Below, piece after piece: positions 54,111 to 62,578 of a stretch of DNA of 64,000 bases. The notes under the pieces were generated by a model. It worked only from the letters and a program-made list of their open reading frames with translations, was not told the origin of the DNA and did not search any database. The first letter of the stretch is position 1, and each line of letters starts with the position of its first letter. The position numbers were made by a program, and so were the translations under genes. The stretch lies in the NCBI RefSeq assembly GCF_000014145.1, contig NC_008255.1, positions 2,620,001 through 2,684,000 of the forward strand, read 5' to 3'. The stretch is from Cytophaga hutchinsonii ATCC 33406. Lineage in GTDB: Bacteria > Bacteroidota > Bacteroidia > Cytophagales > Cytophagaceae.

Positions 54111-54142
54111 AAAAAAGCGGAATTAAAACATCCGCTTTTTTT
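54111..54142 (+). terminator. Terminator originally belonging to the RCC1 gene, now separated by the IS
   Basis: AAAAAAGCGGA, short loop, TCCGCTTTTTTT directly after the IS right end. Confidence 0.8.
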
Positions 54143-54185
54143 ATTAGTAATCTAACTGCTCATATGTAAATTATATAACTCATTA

Positions 54186-54199
54186 TATAAATCATGTAA
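54186..54199 (+). promoter_or_regulatory. TATAAATCATGTAA element, first copy
   Basis: Same 14 bases recur at 55246-55259 at almost the same distance (about 105 bases) before the start of the paralogous next gene. Confidence 0.6.
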
Positions 54200-54306
54200 A
54201 ATCCTTTTAGCGTTTTCCCGTAACTTTAGAAGTCATAATAATAAAATTCAATGCTTAAACCAACCGTTTTATGCATTGAAGCATTTGCCCGGAACTAATT
54301 AATATA

Positions 54307-55140
54307 ATGGAAAAAGAAAAAGGATATAATCTAAGCATTAAGATCAACAACTTAGAAGTATCTTATAATGATGTAGGAGAAGGAACTATTCCGATTATTT
54401 TCATACACGGTTTTCCATTTGATAAAACAATGTGGCAGCGGCAGATGTATTTTTTAAAATCATCAAACCGGGTAATTGCATACGATCTAAAAGGATTTGG
54501 TGAATCAAAGGAACAGATCGCATCGCTGACCATAGAAATGTTTACCGAAGACCTGATTGCGTTCATGAATGCGCTGCACATTGACAAAGCGATTCTGTGC
54601 GGGCTTTCCATGGGAGGCTATATTGTACTGAATGCAGTAAAAAAGTATCCGGAACGTTTTGAGGCATTAATTTTAAGTGATACCCAATGTATCGCAGATA
54701 CAGCTGAAGCAAAAGAAAAACGGTATAAAGCCATTGATGAAATAAATGAAAACGGTGTGCATGCGTTCAATGAAAAATTCATTAAAAGCATTTTTCATAC
54801 GGATTCTCTGATCAAAAAAAAAGAAGTAATTGAAACGTTACGCATCAACATGCAATCTAATACCAGACGTTCCATGACACGTGTCTTGGCAGCTCTTGCG
54901 GAACGTACTGAAACCTGTTCCGAAATTCATAACATTCAAATTCCTACCCTTATTATCTGCGGCAGAGAAGATGCTGTAACACCGCTCTCACAATCTGAAT
55001 CCATGCATGAAGCCATCAAAGGTTCTATGCTGCGCGTGATTGATAATGCCGGCCATGTATCCAATCTCGAACAACCACATACCTTCAATAAGCATTTGCA
55101 GGAATTCCTCTCTCCTTTCAGCATCAGTACCTCTAATTAA
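54307..55140 (+). CDS. Alpha/beta hydrolase, first of a tandem pair
   Basis: 277 residues with the hydrolase set: oxyanion HGFPFDK, nucleophile Ser101 in CGLSMGGYIVLNAV, Asp in CGREDAVTP (about 221) and His in DNAGHVSNLEQPH (about 249). Epoxide-hydrolase/haloperoxidase-like subfamily by eye. It is about 55-60% identical to the following gene (same order of blocks throughout). Substrate unknown. Own terminator-like region not seen; a 221-base gap follows. Confidence 0.87.
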   Translation: MEKEKGYNLSIKINNLEVSYNDVGEGTIPIIFIHGFPFDKTMWQRQMYFLKSSNRVIAYDLKGFGESKEQIASLTIEMFTEDLIAFMNALHIDKAILCGLSMGGYIVLNAVKKYPERFEALILSDTQCIADTAEAKEKRYKAIDEINENGVHAFNEKFIKSIFHTDSLIKKKEVIETLRINMQSNTRRSMTRVLAALAERTETCSEIHNIQIPTLIICGREDAVTPLSQSESMHEAIKGSMLRVIDNAGHVSNLEQPHTFNKHLQEFLSPFSISTSN

Positions 55141-55245
55141 CTCCCTAAACAATCTGAAAGCGCTACGTTGATTCACCAGTATCTGATTTTTCTTTACTGC
55201 TGCAGATTCAGCCATTACCGCGACCTGAAAATGTATAACGTATTC

Positions 55246-55259
55246 TATAAATCATGTAA
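55246..55259 (+). promoter_or_regulatory. TATAAATCATGTAA element, second copy
   Basis: Identical to 54186-54199 and placed 103 bases before the paralogous hydrolase start, so the duplicated unit included its upstream region. Confidence 0.6.
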
Positions 55260-55361
55260 GGGCTTTGCCTGTTTCAAACCGTATGTTTAAGAATAAGTTA
55301 TATGTGCTTTATCAAAATGCATATGCACATATGAACATCACCATTTTAACCTAAACATACT

Positions 55362-56213
55362 ATGGCAACGCACGGATATAATTTAACAGCTACTGTCAAC
55401 AACATGAATGTTGCTTATGATGATCTGGGAGAAGGAACTACTCCGGTCATTTTTTTACATGGTTTCCCTTTCAACAGAACAATGTGGAAAGAACAGCTTG
55501 AGGCACTTCAATCAGAAACACGCGTTATTGCTTGTGACCTGAGGGGTTTTGGCAAATCTGAAGATGAAACTTCTTTTTTAAGCATCGACCAGTTTGCAGA
55601 TGACCTGATCGGTTTTATGGATGCCTTGCGCATTGAGAAAGCCATCATCTGTGGGTTATCCATGGGCGGTTACATTGCGTTGAATGCTGTAAACAGATTT
55701 AAAAACCGTTTCGAAGCATTGATTTTATGCGATACGCAATGTTATTCGGATACTGCCGAAGCAAAACAAAAAAGATATGCCTCTATGGATGAAATTTCTA
55801 CAAACGGTATAAGTGCTTTCAATGAACCTTTCCTGAAAAGTGTATGCGCTGCAAAAACGCTGGAAACAAAACCCGAAGTTATAGAAGCTTTGCGCGAGAT
55901 GGTTTATTCAACCTCTGAACATAGCCTTACCATGGGTTTAACAGCGCTGGCTGAAAGACATGAAACCTGTTCAATCTTAAGTACCATTGATATGCCTGCG
56001 CTTATTATCTGTGGAAGTGAGGATGCAGTAACGCCTCCTGAAAAATCGGAATATCTGCACGAACAGATTTACGGATCGGTGCTGCGTATAATTGACGAAG
56101 CCGGACACGTATCTAATCTTGAACAACCGGAACTATTCAATACACACATCCTGCATTTTATTCATGCCTTAGATACCATTCATGTTGAAAAACAGGTCAG
56201 CATTAAGAAGTAA
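55362..56213 (+). CDS. Alpha/beta hydrolase, second of a tandem pair
   Basis: 283 residues: HGFPFNRTMWKEQL, nucleophile Ser100 in CGLSMGGYIALNAV, Asp in CGSEDAVTP and His in DEAGHVSNLEQP, in the same order as its neighbour at 54307. Differences concentrate in the lid region (residues 120-190), which in this fold sets specificity, so the two copies may have diverged in substrate. Followed by a bidirectional terminator. Confidence 0.88.
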   Translation: MATHGYNLTATVNNMNVAYDDLGEGTTPVIFLHGFPFNRTMWKEQLEALQSETRVIACDLRGFGKSEDETSFLSIDQFADDLIGFMDALRIEKAIICGLSMGGYIALNAVNRFKNRFEALILCDTQCYSDTAEAKQKRYASMDEISTNGISAFNEPFLKSVCAAKTLETKPEVIEALREMVYSTSEHSLTMGLTALAERHETCSILSTIDMPALIICGSEDAVTPPEKSEYLHEQIYGSVLRIIDEAGHVSNLEQPELFNTHILHFIHALDTIHVEKQVSIKK

Positions 56214-56229
56214 AATAAAATACCAACTA

Positions 56230-56273
56230 AAAAAAACAGTTCTTCCGGTAATCCGGAAGAACTGTTTTTTTTA
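56230..56273. terminator. Bidirectional terminator between hydrolase and MerR genes
   Basis: AAAAAACAGTTCTTCCGG, TAAT, CCGGAAGAACTGTTTTTTTT: perfect stem with A and T tracts. Confidence 0.92.
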
Positions 56274-57047
56274 TGACTGATTTAATTTTGATGCAACGAA
56301 GAAATACATGGATGCTTTCATAAAACGGGCAAAAGCTTCATCAGGTTTACCATCCACCTGCGCATACAACGGATTGCTTACATACAATTCCCCCAGCCCT
56401 TTATATGTATTGTACTGTGCATCTTCCGTTCCGGCTGTTCCCCAGAACATACGTATTATCTTATAATGCTCCGCAATCAGTTCCTGCACCTGTACACTTT
56501 CAGGATTCTCTTTCCGTTGTGCCGCTAGTTTTGTATACAAATCTGCAAAGTCTTTTTTTAACTGTACGAAGGCAGACTTACCCAGTTGTTTCAGGCTGTT
56601 TTCTGAGCGCTGCAATGTATCTGCTCCATACGCATCTGAAATATGTGTGCGATAGCTTTCAGTCTTTTCCGTTGAAAGGCCCGCATATAATTCTTTATCG
56701 GTTAACATAATCTTTCCTTTTAGTTTCAGAATTGTTTTATCAATGGTTGTAAGCAGCTGTGAGATCCTGTCTGCTCTGGATTGCATCAAAATCCGATGAC
56801 TTTCCAGCGCATCGATTGTATTAAAATCCGGATCATCCATAATCGCTGCAATTTTTTGAAGTGAAAAATCAAGCTCTTTATAAAACAAAATCTGCTGAAG
56901 CCGTATCAACTCTGGCTCCCCATACATACGGTACCTGGCCTCTGTACGTACGGATGGTTTAAGCAATCCGATCTTATCATAATGGTGCAGCGTACGGATG
57001 CTGACACCGGAAATCTGAGCAAGTTTTTTAACTGAATAGTGTATCAT
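56271..57047 (-). CDS. MerR-family regulator with TipAS-type ligand domain
   Basis: N-terminal MerR HTH (YSVKKLAQISGVSIRTLHHYDKIGLLKPSVRTEARYRMYGEPELIRLQQILFYKELDFSLQKIAAIMDDPDFN), linker coiled coil, then a TipAS antibiotic-recognition-like C-terminal domain (AHYKIIRMFWGTAGTEDAQYNTYKGLGELYVSNPLYAQVDGKPDEAFARFMKASMYFF). 258 residues, close to TipA-L. TipA proteins respond to multiple cationic antibiotics/peptides; possible target here is the neighbouring hydrolases but unproven. Confidence 0.9.
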   Translation of the reverse strand: MIHYSVKKLAQISGVSIRTLHHYDKIGLLKPSVRTEARYRMYGEPELIRLQQILFYKELDFSLQKIAAIMDDPDFNTIDALESHRILMQSRADRISQLLTTIDKTILKLKGKIMLTDKELYAGLSTEKTESYRTHISDAYGADTLQRSENSLKQLGKSAFVQLKKDFADLYTKLAAQRKENPESVQVQELIAEHYKIIRMFWGTAGTEDAQYNTYKGLGELYVSNPLYAQVDGKPDEAFARFMKASMYFFVASKLNQS

Positions 57048-57206
57048 TTTCCTGCAAGAATAGAATGCTGCAAATGTACACCTTTACGTAAGGGTAGAGT
57101 CAAGAAAAATCTGAAAAATATTTTTTACTGTTCAGAAGCAGCGCATTCCATGGTGTACATTCAGTTAACACCCTTATAAAAAACGGCAGTATTCATCCAA
57201 TCTGCA

Positions 57207-58409
57207 TTATTTTTTAATACTGAATGTAAATACCGAGCCGGAACCAACCTTAGAATCCACACGGATAAATCCACCAAGCTTTCCGACTAAATTTTTAACG
57301 GTAGACAAACCAATACCTGTTCCGGAATTATTGAAGCGATCTTTTGTACCTAATGTACTGAATGTTTCAAATATTTTATCGAACTGAGCTTTATCAATCC
57401 CCTGGCCGTTATCAGAAATGGCCCATTCATAATAATCGTTCCGGGCAGTTACGCTTATTTCAATACGCACATGGTCTTTATCATTGTATTTAATGGCATT
57501 GGTAATCAGGTTAATTACGATCTGCTTTAAGGCAACTTCATTTGTTACGATTAGTTCCACGTCGGATTGATGGGTAATTGTATGTTCTTTACGCGGATCA
57601 ATCAAGGCTATTGTATCTTCCAGAAAAGCAGTTACCTGAATATTTTTTTTATTCAGTGTATCAATATTAATATCCATGTAATGTGCAATGATACCATCAA
57701 TCAGTGATTTCAGTCGAACCGATGTATTAAGCAAATGCTCAATCACTTCTGCTTCGTACGTATCTATCTTTCCAGACAGACTCTTTTTTAAAATGCCTGC
57801 CAGCGAAATAATATTCCGCAGCGGTGATTTTATATCGTGTGAAATCACATATCCGAATTGTTCCAGATCTTTATTTCGATTGCGTATTTCCTGCTGAGTT
57901 TCTATAAGCAGACGGTTTGCTTTCCGTAGTTCAAAAAGCTTTACAACCTGATTGGATAATGCACGCAGCGAGTTCAGCTGCATTTCATTCAGTTCCCGTG
58001 GTGTATTATCAATTACGCAAATGGTACCAAGCGCATAACCGTCTTCATTCACAAGCGGTACACCCGCATAAAACACTACATTCGGATCTCCTGTCACATA
58101 AGGATTATCTGAAAAACGGTTATCTTCTCTTGAATCCGTTACATTCAATATATCATCCGGCTTATTCAGCGCGTGTGCACAAAAAGCATAATCCCGGTGT
58201 GTTTCCGTATCATTAATACCTATTTTGGATTTAAACCATTGCCTTTCTGCATCAATCAGGGTAATCATGGAAATCGGTGTCTGACAGATTTCTGAAGCAA
58301 TTTTTGTTATATCTTCAAAATCCTTTTCAGGTAAGGTATCCAGAATAGAATAGGCTCTCAATGCCTCCAGGCGCTGTGCTTCATTAGCGGGAATTGCTGC
58401 AATCTCCAT
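57207..58409 (-). CDS. GAF-domain sensor histidine kinase
   Basis: Residues 1-165 are a GAF domain (AQRLEALRAYSILDTLPEKDFEDITKIASEICQTPISMITLIDAERQWFKSKIGI, ...VNEDGYALGTICVIDNTPR), coiled coil 165-185, phosphoacceptor His191 in FGYVISHDIKSPLRNI, then an HATPase domain (NLITNAIKYND, AISDNGQGIDKAQFDKIFETFSTLGTKDRFNNSGTGIGLSTVKNL). No transmembrane segment, so it is cytosolic. No response regulator is adjacent (orphan kinase). Confidence 0.92.
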   Translation of the reverse strand: MEIAAIPANEAQRLEALRAYSILDTLPEKDFEDITKIASEICQTPISMITLIDAERQWFKSKIGINDTETHRDYAFCAHALNKPDDILNVTDSREDNRFSDNPYVTGDPNVVFYAGVPLVNEDGYALGTICVIDNTPRELNEMQLNSLRALSNQVVKLFELRKANRLLIETQQEIRNRNKDLEQFGYVISHDIKSPLRNIISLAGILKKSLSGKIDTYEAEVIEHLLNTSVRLKSLIDGIIAHYMDINIDTLNKKNIQVTAFLEDTIALIDPRKEHTITHQSDVELIVTNEVALKQIVINLITNAIKYNDKDHVRIEISVTARNDYYEWAISDNGQGIDKAQFDKIFETFSTLGTKDRFNNSGTGIGLSTVKNLVGKLGGFIRVDSKVGSGSVFTFSIKK

Positions 58410-58567
58410 AGTATCGTATACATTTACTCGGTTGTATATGCTGGTTATTCATGTACTGACTGACATGTTTTTTATGCATGCATTCAGTTAAACGCGATTG
58501 CTTAATTTACAAATAACTAAAATTATACGCTTAAAAATAGCTGTAATTATATAAAACAATTAAAATA

Positions 58568-59773
58568 TTATTTCTGTACGGACTTTCCAAAGCCTGTTGA
58601 TTTTAAGAAAGCATCTGTTACTTCTACCTGTGCTTTTCTTCCTTTTTTTATTGCCCGCTCTCTTCTTTTTTCAGAAGATCCTATGCGGTATTCATTCATA
58701 CGGTTGATGCATGCAGAAAGATACGGTAAAAATTTAAAGCAGGTGGAAGGTAATGCCATGCGCCTGCAGGCATGACGGCCAAGGTAATAATAATTAAAAC
58801 CCAGGTAGATTCTGACAAGCAGCTTCTTCTGCCAGTTCTTTTCAGGAAAAGTTGCTGTAAGCGGTGCATGCATCAATGCATGTGCCAGTGCTATTGTATC
58901 GGCATCTGCAGGTGGTTGTGTCATTGTCCATTTATAGAGTGTCTGAATAGCCTGCTCTTCTGTATCGGGCAACAGCTGATGCGGGATACCGAGCAGGTAT
59001 CCGATATATTTCCATAAATGAAAAATGCCGCTTACCTCTTGTGACGATGGTCTGAATCCCTGCATATACAATCCTTCCAGAAAAACCAGTGAAAAACCAA
59101 GATAGGTGGCTACCATATCACCATGATTCACAGGAATGCCCCATTGTTCATCGCTCCATCCGGGCGACTTACGTGTGTAATGACGAGCCATTGCATGGAT
59201 AATGCGTACACGTATGGCTGCATTAAAACCTACAGCCGCAGGTTTCATGGCATCCGTGCCTGTTACATCTACCCAAAAGGCGAGCGTATCGGAAAGACGC
59301 TTCGCAGGACCTGCTTTTAAGGCTCCTGTAAAGATCAGGGGTTTGTTGATGGCAGCAGATTCATATCCGCCCATAAGCGAATAGTTACGCAGGGTAACCA
59401 GACTGAAAAGGCCAGCGCGCTGACAGCATGCTGCTCCTGCCTGTAACAGCTTTTCGTCTACCCAGGCAGGAACATTTAATGAGCCAGTGTATAATGTCCG
59501 TAACGAATCCGGCATCTCCGGCACGGCATCCGGACCGTGTTCCAATAATGCATGCAGAATGGCGTGGCCTTTCTTATGACCCAATCCTTCAAACAGATCA
59601 ACGACTACCTGATCTGCCTGCGTATCACAGCTCATATAAAGCGTATTGAAATTTGTTATATCTGCTGCTGTTGGAAGAACAGATATTTTCTTCAGCATAT
59701 TTTTACCTGCGGGTTCTTTCCAGTGCTGTGAAAAACCCGGAGAAGGATATTGAATTCTGGTCAATGACATCAT
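58568..59773 (-). CDS. MpaB-family (DUF2236) oxygenase-like protein
   Basis: 401 residues with the family pattern: YTGSLNVPAWVDEKLLQAGAACCQRAGLFSLVTLRNYSLMGGYESAAINKPLIFTGALKAGPAKRLSDTLAFWVDVTGTDAMKPAAVGFNAAIRVRIIHAMARHYTRKSPGW and later GFSLVFLEGLYMQGFRPSSQEVSGIFHLWKYIGYLLGIPHQLLPDTEEQAIQTLYKWTM. The conserved His/Arg set around RIIHAMARH suggests haem binding, as in mycophenolic-acid oxygenase MpaB' and latex-clearing proteins. Start could be either of the two adjacent Met codons. Substrate unknown; single gene. Confidence 0.72.
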   Translation of the reverse strand: MMSLTRIQYPSPGFSQHWKEPAGKNMLKKISVLPTAADITNFNTLYMSCDTQADQVVVDLFEGLGHKKGHAILHALLEHGPDAVPEMPDSLRTLYTGSLNVPAWVDEKLLQAGAACCQRAGLFSLVTLRNYSLMGGYESAAINKPLIFTGALKAGPAKRLSDTLAFWVDVTGTDAMKPAAVGFNAAIRVRIIHAMARHYTRKSPGWSDEQWGIPVNHGDMVATYLGFSLVFLEGLYMQGFRPSSQEVSGIFHLWKYIGYLLGIPHQLLPDTEEQAIQTLYKWTMTQPPADADTIALAHALMHAPLTATFPEKNWQKKLLVRIYLGFNYYYLGRHACRRMALPSTCFKFLPYLSACINRMNEYRIGSSEKRRERAIKKGRKAQVEVTDAFLKSTGFGKSVQK

Positions 59774-59860
59774 ACGAAAGATACTAAATTATCAGGTTCG
59801 ATTCAGTTGTATGTTTTGAGAATTTAAGAAACAGTGCGCAGCTTTGTACAGGTGTGCCTG

Positions 59861-61168
59861 CTACTTTTTATACATCTTTGAATCCACAACATTAAATGTA
59901 TACGCAACCATCAGATAGCTCCATACGGCAGGCTTGGTTACATCTTGTGTTTTAGGTAAATAGTTCATCGCGGCAGCATATGTAAACAGTGAAAAACCGT
60001 AATTAATTTCTACATTTTTTACGGGAAAATATTTTAATGAAAGATCATTTTCAAATCCAAGGTATCGGTTTACTGCTTGTCGCGATTCATCCAGCAATGG
60101 ATATTGTGTAAAGAAAACATGCACATCTGAACGGATAGATAATTTTTTATTAACAGGAACGGTAACAAAAAAATACGGATTTACTAAGCCCTTTCCTCCT
60201 GCATCCGCAGGGAAACGCGTAAACATATTCAAATTCCCATTGAACTTCCAGGTTACACCATATAGTACATCAAAATTTCCGGAATGACCCGCCGATTGCT
60301 GTGAATCACTTGTGCCGCTCAGCACTTCAATCCCAAAACGCAGGATCGCTTTTTTCAGTGTAAGTTTAATTTCAGGTTGTATATAATAAGCAAACAGTTT
60401 TTTTCCGAACGGATACTGTCCGAATTGCAGGTAGCCATTCAGCGTGTAATACCATTTATTATATGTCAGTTCAATTCTTCCGCCAATGTTGGCGCGTGAA
60501 TAGGTATGCGTGGATTTTACATCTTCAAATACATCAACTGAATGAATGGTATTAAAAGAAAAATGTCTGCCGGATTTATAATTCAGATAATACATGAATA
60601 AATATTTGTACCGGTGTGATCCGACAGGAGAATACATGGATTCAAAGTAATCAGTATACTTCCTTGTAAATAAAAAAAAAATTGCTGTTGAAATACGTTT
60701 TGAATCTTTCATTACCCGTATCCCTTCATGCGACCTGCCTTGTTGTGCCCAGGGAGCATCAGAAAAAATCCTTCCGTTATCAAGTAAAACTCCTTGCCTT
60801 CCAATCCGGAAATTAACGGATCTGAATCTACTTTCCAGATACAGCTGGTAAAAATTAACACTGCCGGCTTTTGATATTTTCCCTCCTTCATTCCACACAT
60901 GAATTTCCTGAATATCCGCTTTCAGTATCCACTTCTTTCTTGCATACAGCATCGATACCCGGTTTCGTTGGGTAATGTATGTATCAGGTGAAATCGTATC
61001 CGCAGGCGGGAGGGTATAATTATACCTGTATTCCAAACGTGGCCTGATCTCTGCCTGCAGTAAAAAATGCCGTACCAGGCTATCTGCAGGGTGTGCGTAC
61101 AGTGCATGGATGCATAAACAGAAAGAAAGAAAAAGAAAAGAGATGCGGATATACGTTTTCGCTATCAC
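59861..61168 (-). CDS. Outer-membrane beta-barrel/alginate-export-like porin
   Basis: A GTG at 61168 gives VIAKTYIRISFLFLSFCLCIHALYA, a normal signal peptide; the frame is open to 61255 (also GTG) but then the signal would be internal. The mature part is a beta-barrel with alternating strands: LQAEIRPRLEYRYNYTLPPADT, RNRVSMLYARKKWILKADIQEIHVW, FYQLYLESRFRSVNFRIGRQGVLLDNGRIFSDAPWAQQGRSHEGIRV. RIGRQ...NGRIFS...GRSHEGIR resembles the alginate-export/porin family (PF13372-like). Substrate unknown. Confidence 0.7.
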   Translation of the reverse strand: MIAKTYIRISFLFLSFCLCIHALYAHPADSLVRHFLLQAEIRPRLEYRYNYTLPPADTISPDTYITQRNRVSMLYARKKWILKADIQEIHVWNEGGKISKAGSVNFYQLYLESRFRSVNFRIGRQGVLLDNGRIFSDAPWAQQGRSHEGIRVMKDSKRISTAIFFLFTRKYTDYFESMYSPVGSHRYKYLFMYYLNYKSGRHFSFNTIHSVDVFEDVKSTHTYSRANIGGRIELTYNKWYYTLNGYLQFGQYPFGKKLFAYYIQPEIKLTLKKAILRFGIEVLSGTSDSQQSAGHSGNFDVLYGVTWKFNGNLNMFTRFPADAGGKGLVNPYFFVTVPVNKKLSIRSDVHVFFTQYPLLDESRQAVNRYLGFENDLSLKYFPVKNVEINYGFSLFTYAAAMNYLPKTQDVTKPAVWSYLMVAYTFNVVDSKMYKK

Positions 61169-61340
61169 ATTAAATAGAAGATATTCACGGATTTTTTCTG
61201 CTTTATGAAACTGCAGCGCATGTCTATATACGCCGCAGACAATCGATATCAGCACACAAATATAGCGCTTAACGGATAGGTATTAGTGGCATGATTCCAT
61301 TTTTTGTATGCAGGACTATTCGTGTCAATGCAACGTGCTG

Positions 61341-61775
61341 TCAATCTTCAATTGCTTCAATGCCTTGCTGCCTAAGCTGCTCCAAATGATTTCTCATTGC
61401 ATTCAGCTGTTCGGGAGCATGCCCCTCCCATTCTGTTATTTCACCAACAACTTTAAATGGGTGTAATGAGCGGTAAGACTTTGTTGGATTTCCAGGGAAT
61501 TTTTTATCTGTTAAATTCGGATCATCTTCAATCTGTCCGGTTGGTTCTACAATGTAAATGCGTTCACGTGCATCGCCCGCCGCAAGTTCAGCGCCCCAGA
61601 TAGCGGCATCCAGCGTGGCCGTAAGGTAAATATATTTCGCCTGTTTTTTTTTACCGTAGTTTGAATGAAAGCCAATTTCAATCAGGTCACCTGTTTTGAG
61701 GTCGGCTTTTGTACCATGATAAAATAGCTGTTTGGTATCTATAGAAGAAGCGTTAAGAGGGTTGTTTGTTTCCAT
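61341..61775 (-). CDS. arr: Rifampin ADP-ribosyltransferase (Arr)
   Basis: 144 residues closely following the mycobacterial Arr sequence: FYHGTKADLKTGDLIEIGFHSNYG, YIYLTATLDAAIWGAELAAGDARERIYIVEPTGQIEDDPNLTDKKFPGNPTKSYRSLHPFKVVGEITEWEGHAPEQLNAMRNHL. The NAD-binding YHGT and the DPNLTDKKFPGNPTxSYRS region are intact. The enzyme ADP-ribosylates rifamycins and inactivates them. A 16-residue leader precedes the conserved start. Chromosomal, no adjacent mobile element; so it may be intrinsic. Confidence 0.93.
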   Translation of the reverse strand: METNNPLNASSIDTKQLFYHGTKADLKTGDLIEIGFHSNYGKKKQAKYIYLTATLDAAIWGAELAAGDARERIYIVEPTGQIEDDPNLTDKKFPGNPTKSYRSLHPFKVVGEITEWEGHAPEQLNAMRNHLEQLRQQGIEAIED

Positions 61776-61826
61776 TGTTCCTGCCGTTTGTGTTATTTTT
61801 TATCCATTCTGTAATACGCAGCACAG

Positions 61827-62339
61827 CTACTCCGGGCCCGTTTCTTTGGTCAGCATATCAAGGTGTTTCAGTAAGGTTGGAATTCTGAAGTCACCGGACA
61901 TACTTCTGATAAGCGCTGCCGCCTTGTCTACATCTATCCCAACAGAGGTTATATAAAGCGGCTTTTCACTTTCTCCGCGCAGCAGCACACGTTTATTTTT
62001 CTCTATAGTTGCAAAATTGTTTTTAGCAACACCTATAATGGGTATGGTGCCTTGAAGGTATGCATTTAAATGCGCACCCAGGCCCGGCTTATTGTTATCA
62101 TCTAACACGACAAACCCGTCTACCACGATTGCTTCTGCCTGCCGGTATGGTATTTTTTCCAATAAACTTATGATACACGGCAATTCTCTTTTATAAAATT
62201 CACCTGGTGTATAGTCTTCTATATCTTCCCGTATTTCAGTGTAGACGGTAAAATTGTCTGAAGCGGTCCAGCGATCAAAGGCCAGACAAACAGTCTTTGC
62301 TTTGTTATCGAAATAATACGTATCAAACGCTAATAGCAT
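61827..62339 (-). CDS. Short endonuclease V-like protein
   Basis: 170 residues (endonuclease V is about 220). Catalytic acids can be placed at Asp6 (LLAFDTYYFD), Glu52 in YTPGEFYKRELP and Asp74 in AIVVDGFVVLDD, matching the three acidic residues of the family; GLGAHLNAYLQGTIPIIGVAKNNF is the conserved C-terminal GVAK block. The N-terminal 35-40 residues of the classical enzyme are missing and the DGxGxxHPRR signature is altered to DGFVVLDDNNKPG. Family known for cutting deoxyinosine DNA or RNA; activity here is uncertain. Confidence 0.7.
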   Translation of the reverse strand: MLLAFDTYYFDNKAKTVCLAFDRWTASDNFTVYTEIREDIEDYTPGEFYKRELPCIISLLEKIPYRQAEAIVVDGFVVLDDNNKPGLGAHLNAYLQGTIPIIGVAKNNFATIEKNKRVLLRGESEKPLYITSVGIDVDKAAALIRSMSGDFRIPTLLKHLDMLTKETGPE

Positions 62340-62505
62340 AGAAGCGATTGTTATTTAAGAGGTATTCAGAGATAGCAATATATGAAATTCATATCTGTAA
62401 AATTATTTCCCTCATGGAAATCAATAAATTTTCTTTCAGTTATATGGCATATATCTCAATAATATATGTTACGCATCTTTTTAGCCTTATTACAATACGA
62501 ACATT

Positions 62506-62550
62506 AAAAAAAATATTCACGATCTATACCAGGCAGGTATAAATCGTGAA
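62506..62550 (-). terminator. Terminator of the PQQ-type dehydrogenase gene
   Basis: TTCACGATCTATACC and the mirror GGTATAAATCGTGAA with an AGGCA loop; on the minus strand it is followed by ATATTTTTTTT. The rest of the 62340-62578 gap has no supported gene. Confidence 0.75.
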
Positions 62551-62578
62551 CAATTTTTACATGTATTGCTGTATTTTT

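Noticed and set aside
59781-59810. GGTTCGATTC as a tRNA T-loop
   Set aside because: No acceptor stem or cloverleaf can be formed around it.
62348-62542. 64-residue frame on the plus strand
   Set aside because: Overlaps the minus-strand terminator of the dehydrogenase gene and has hydrophobic low-complexity content; no support.
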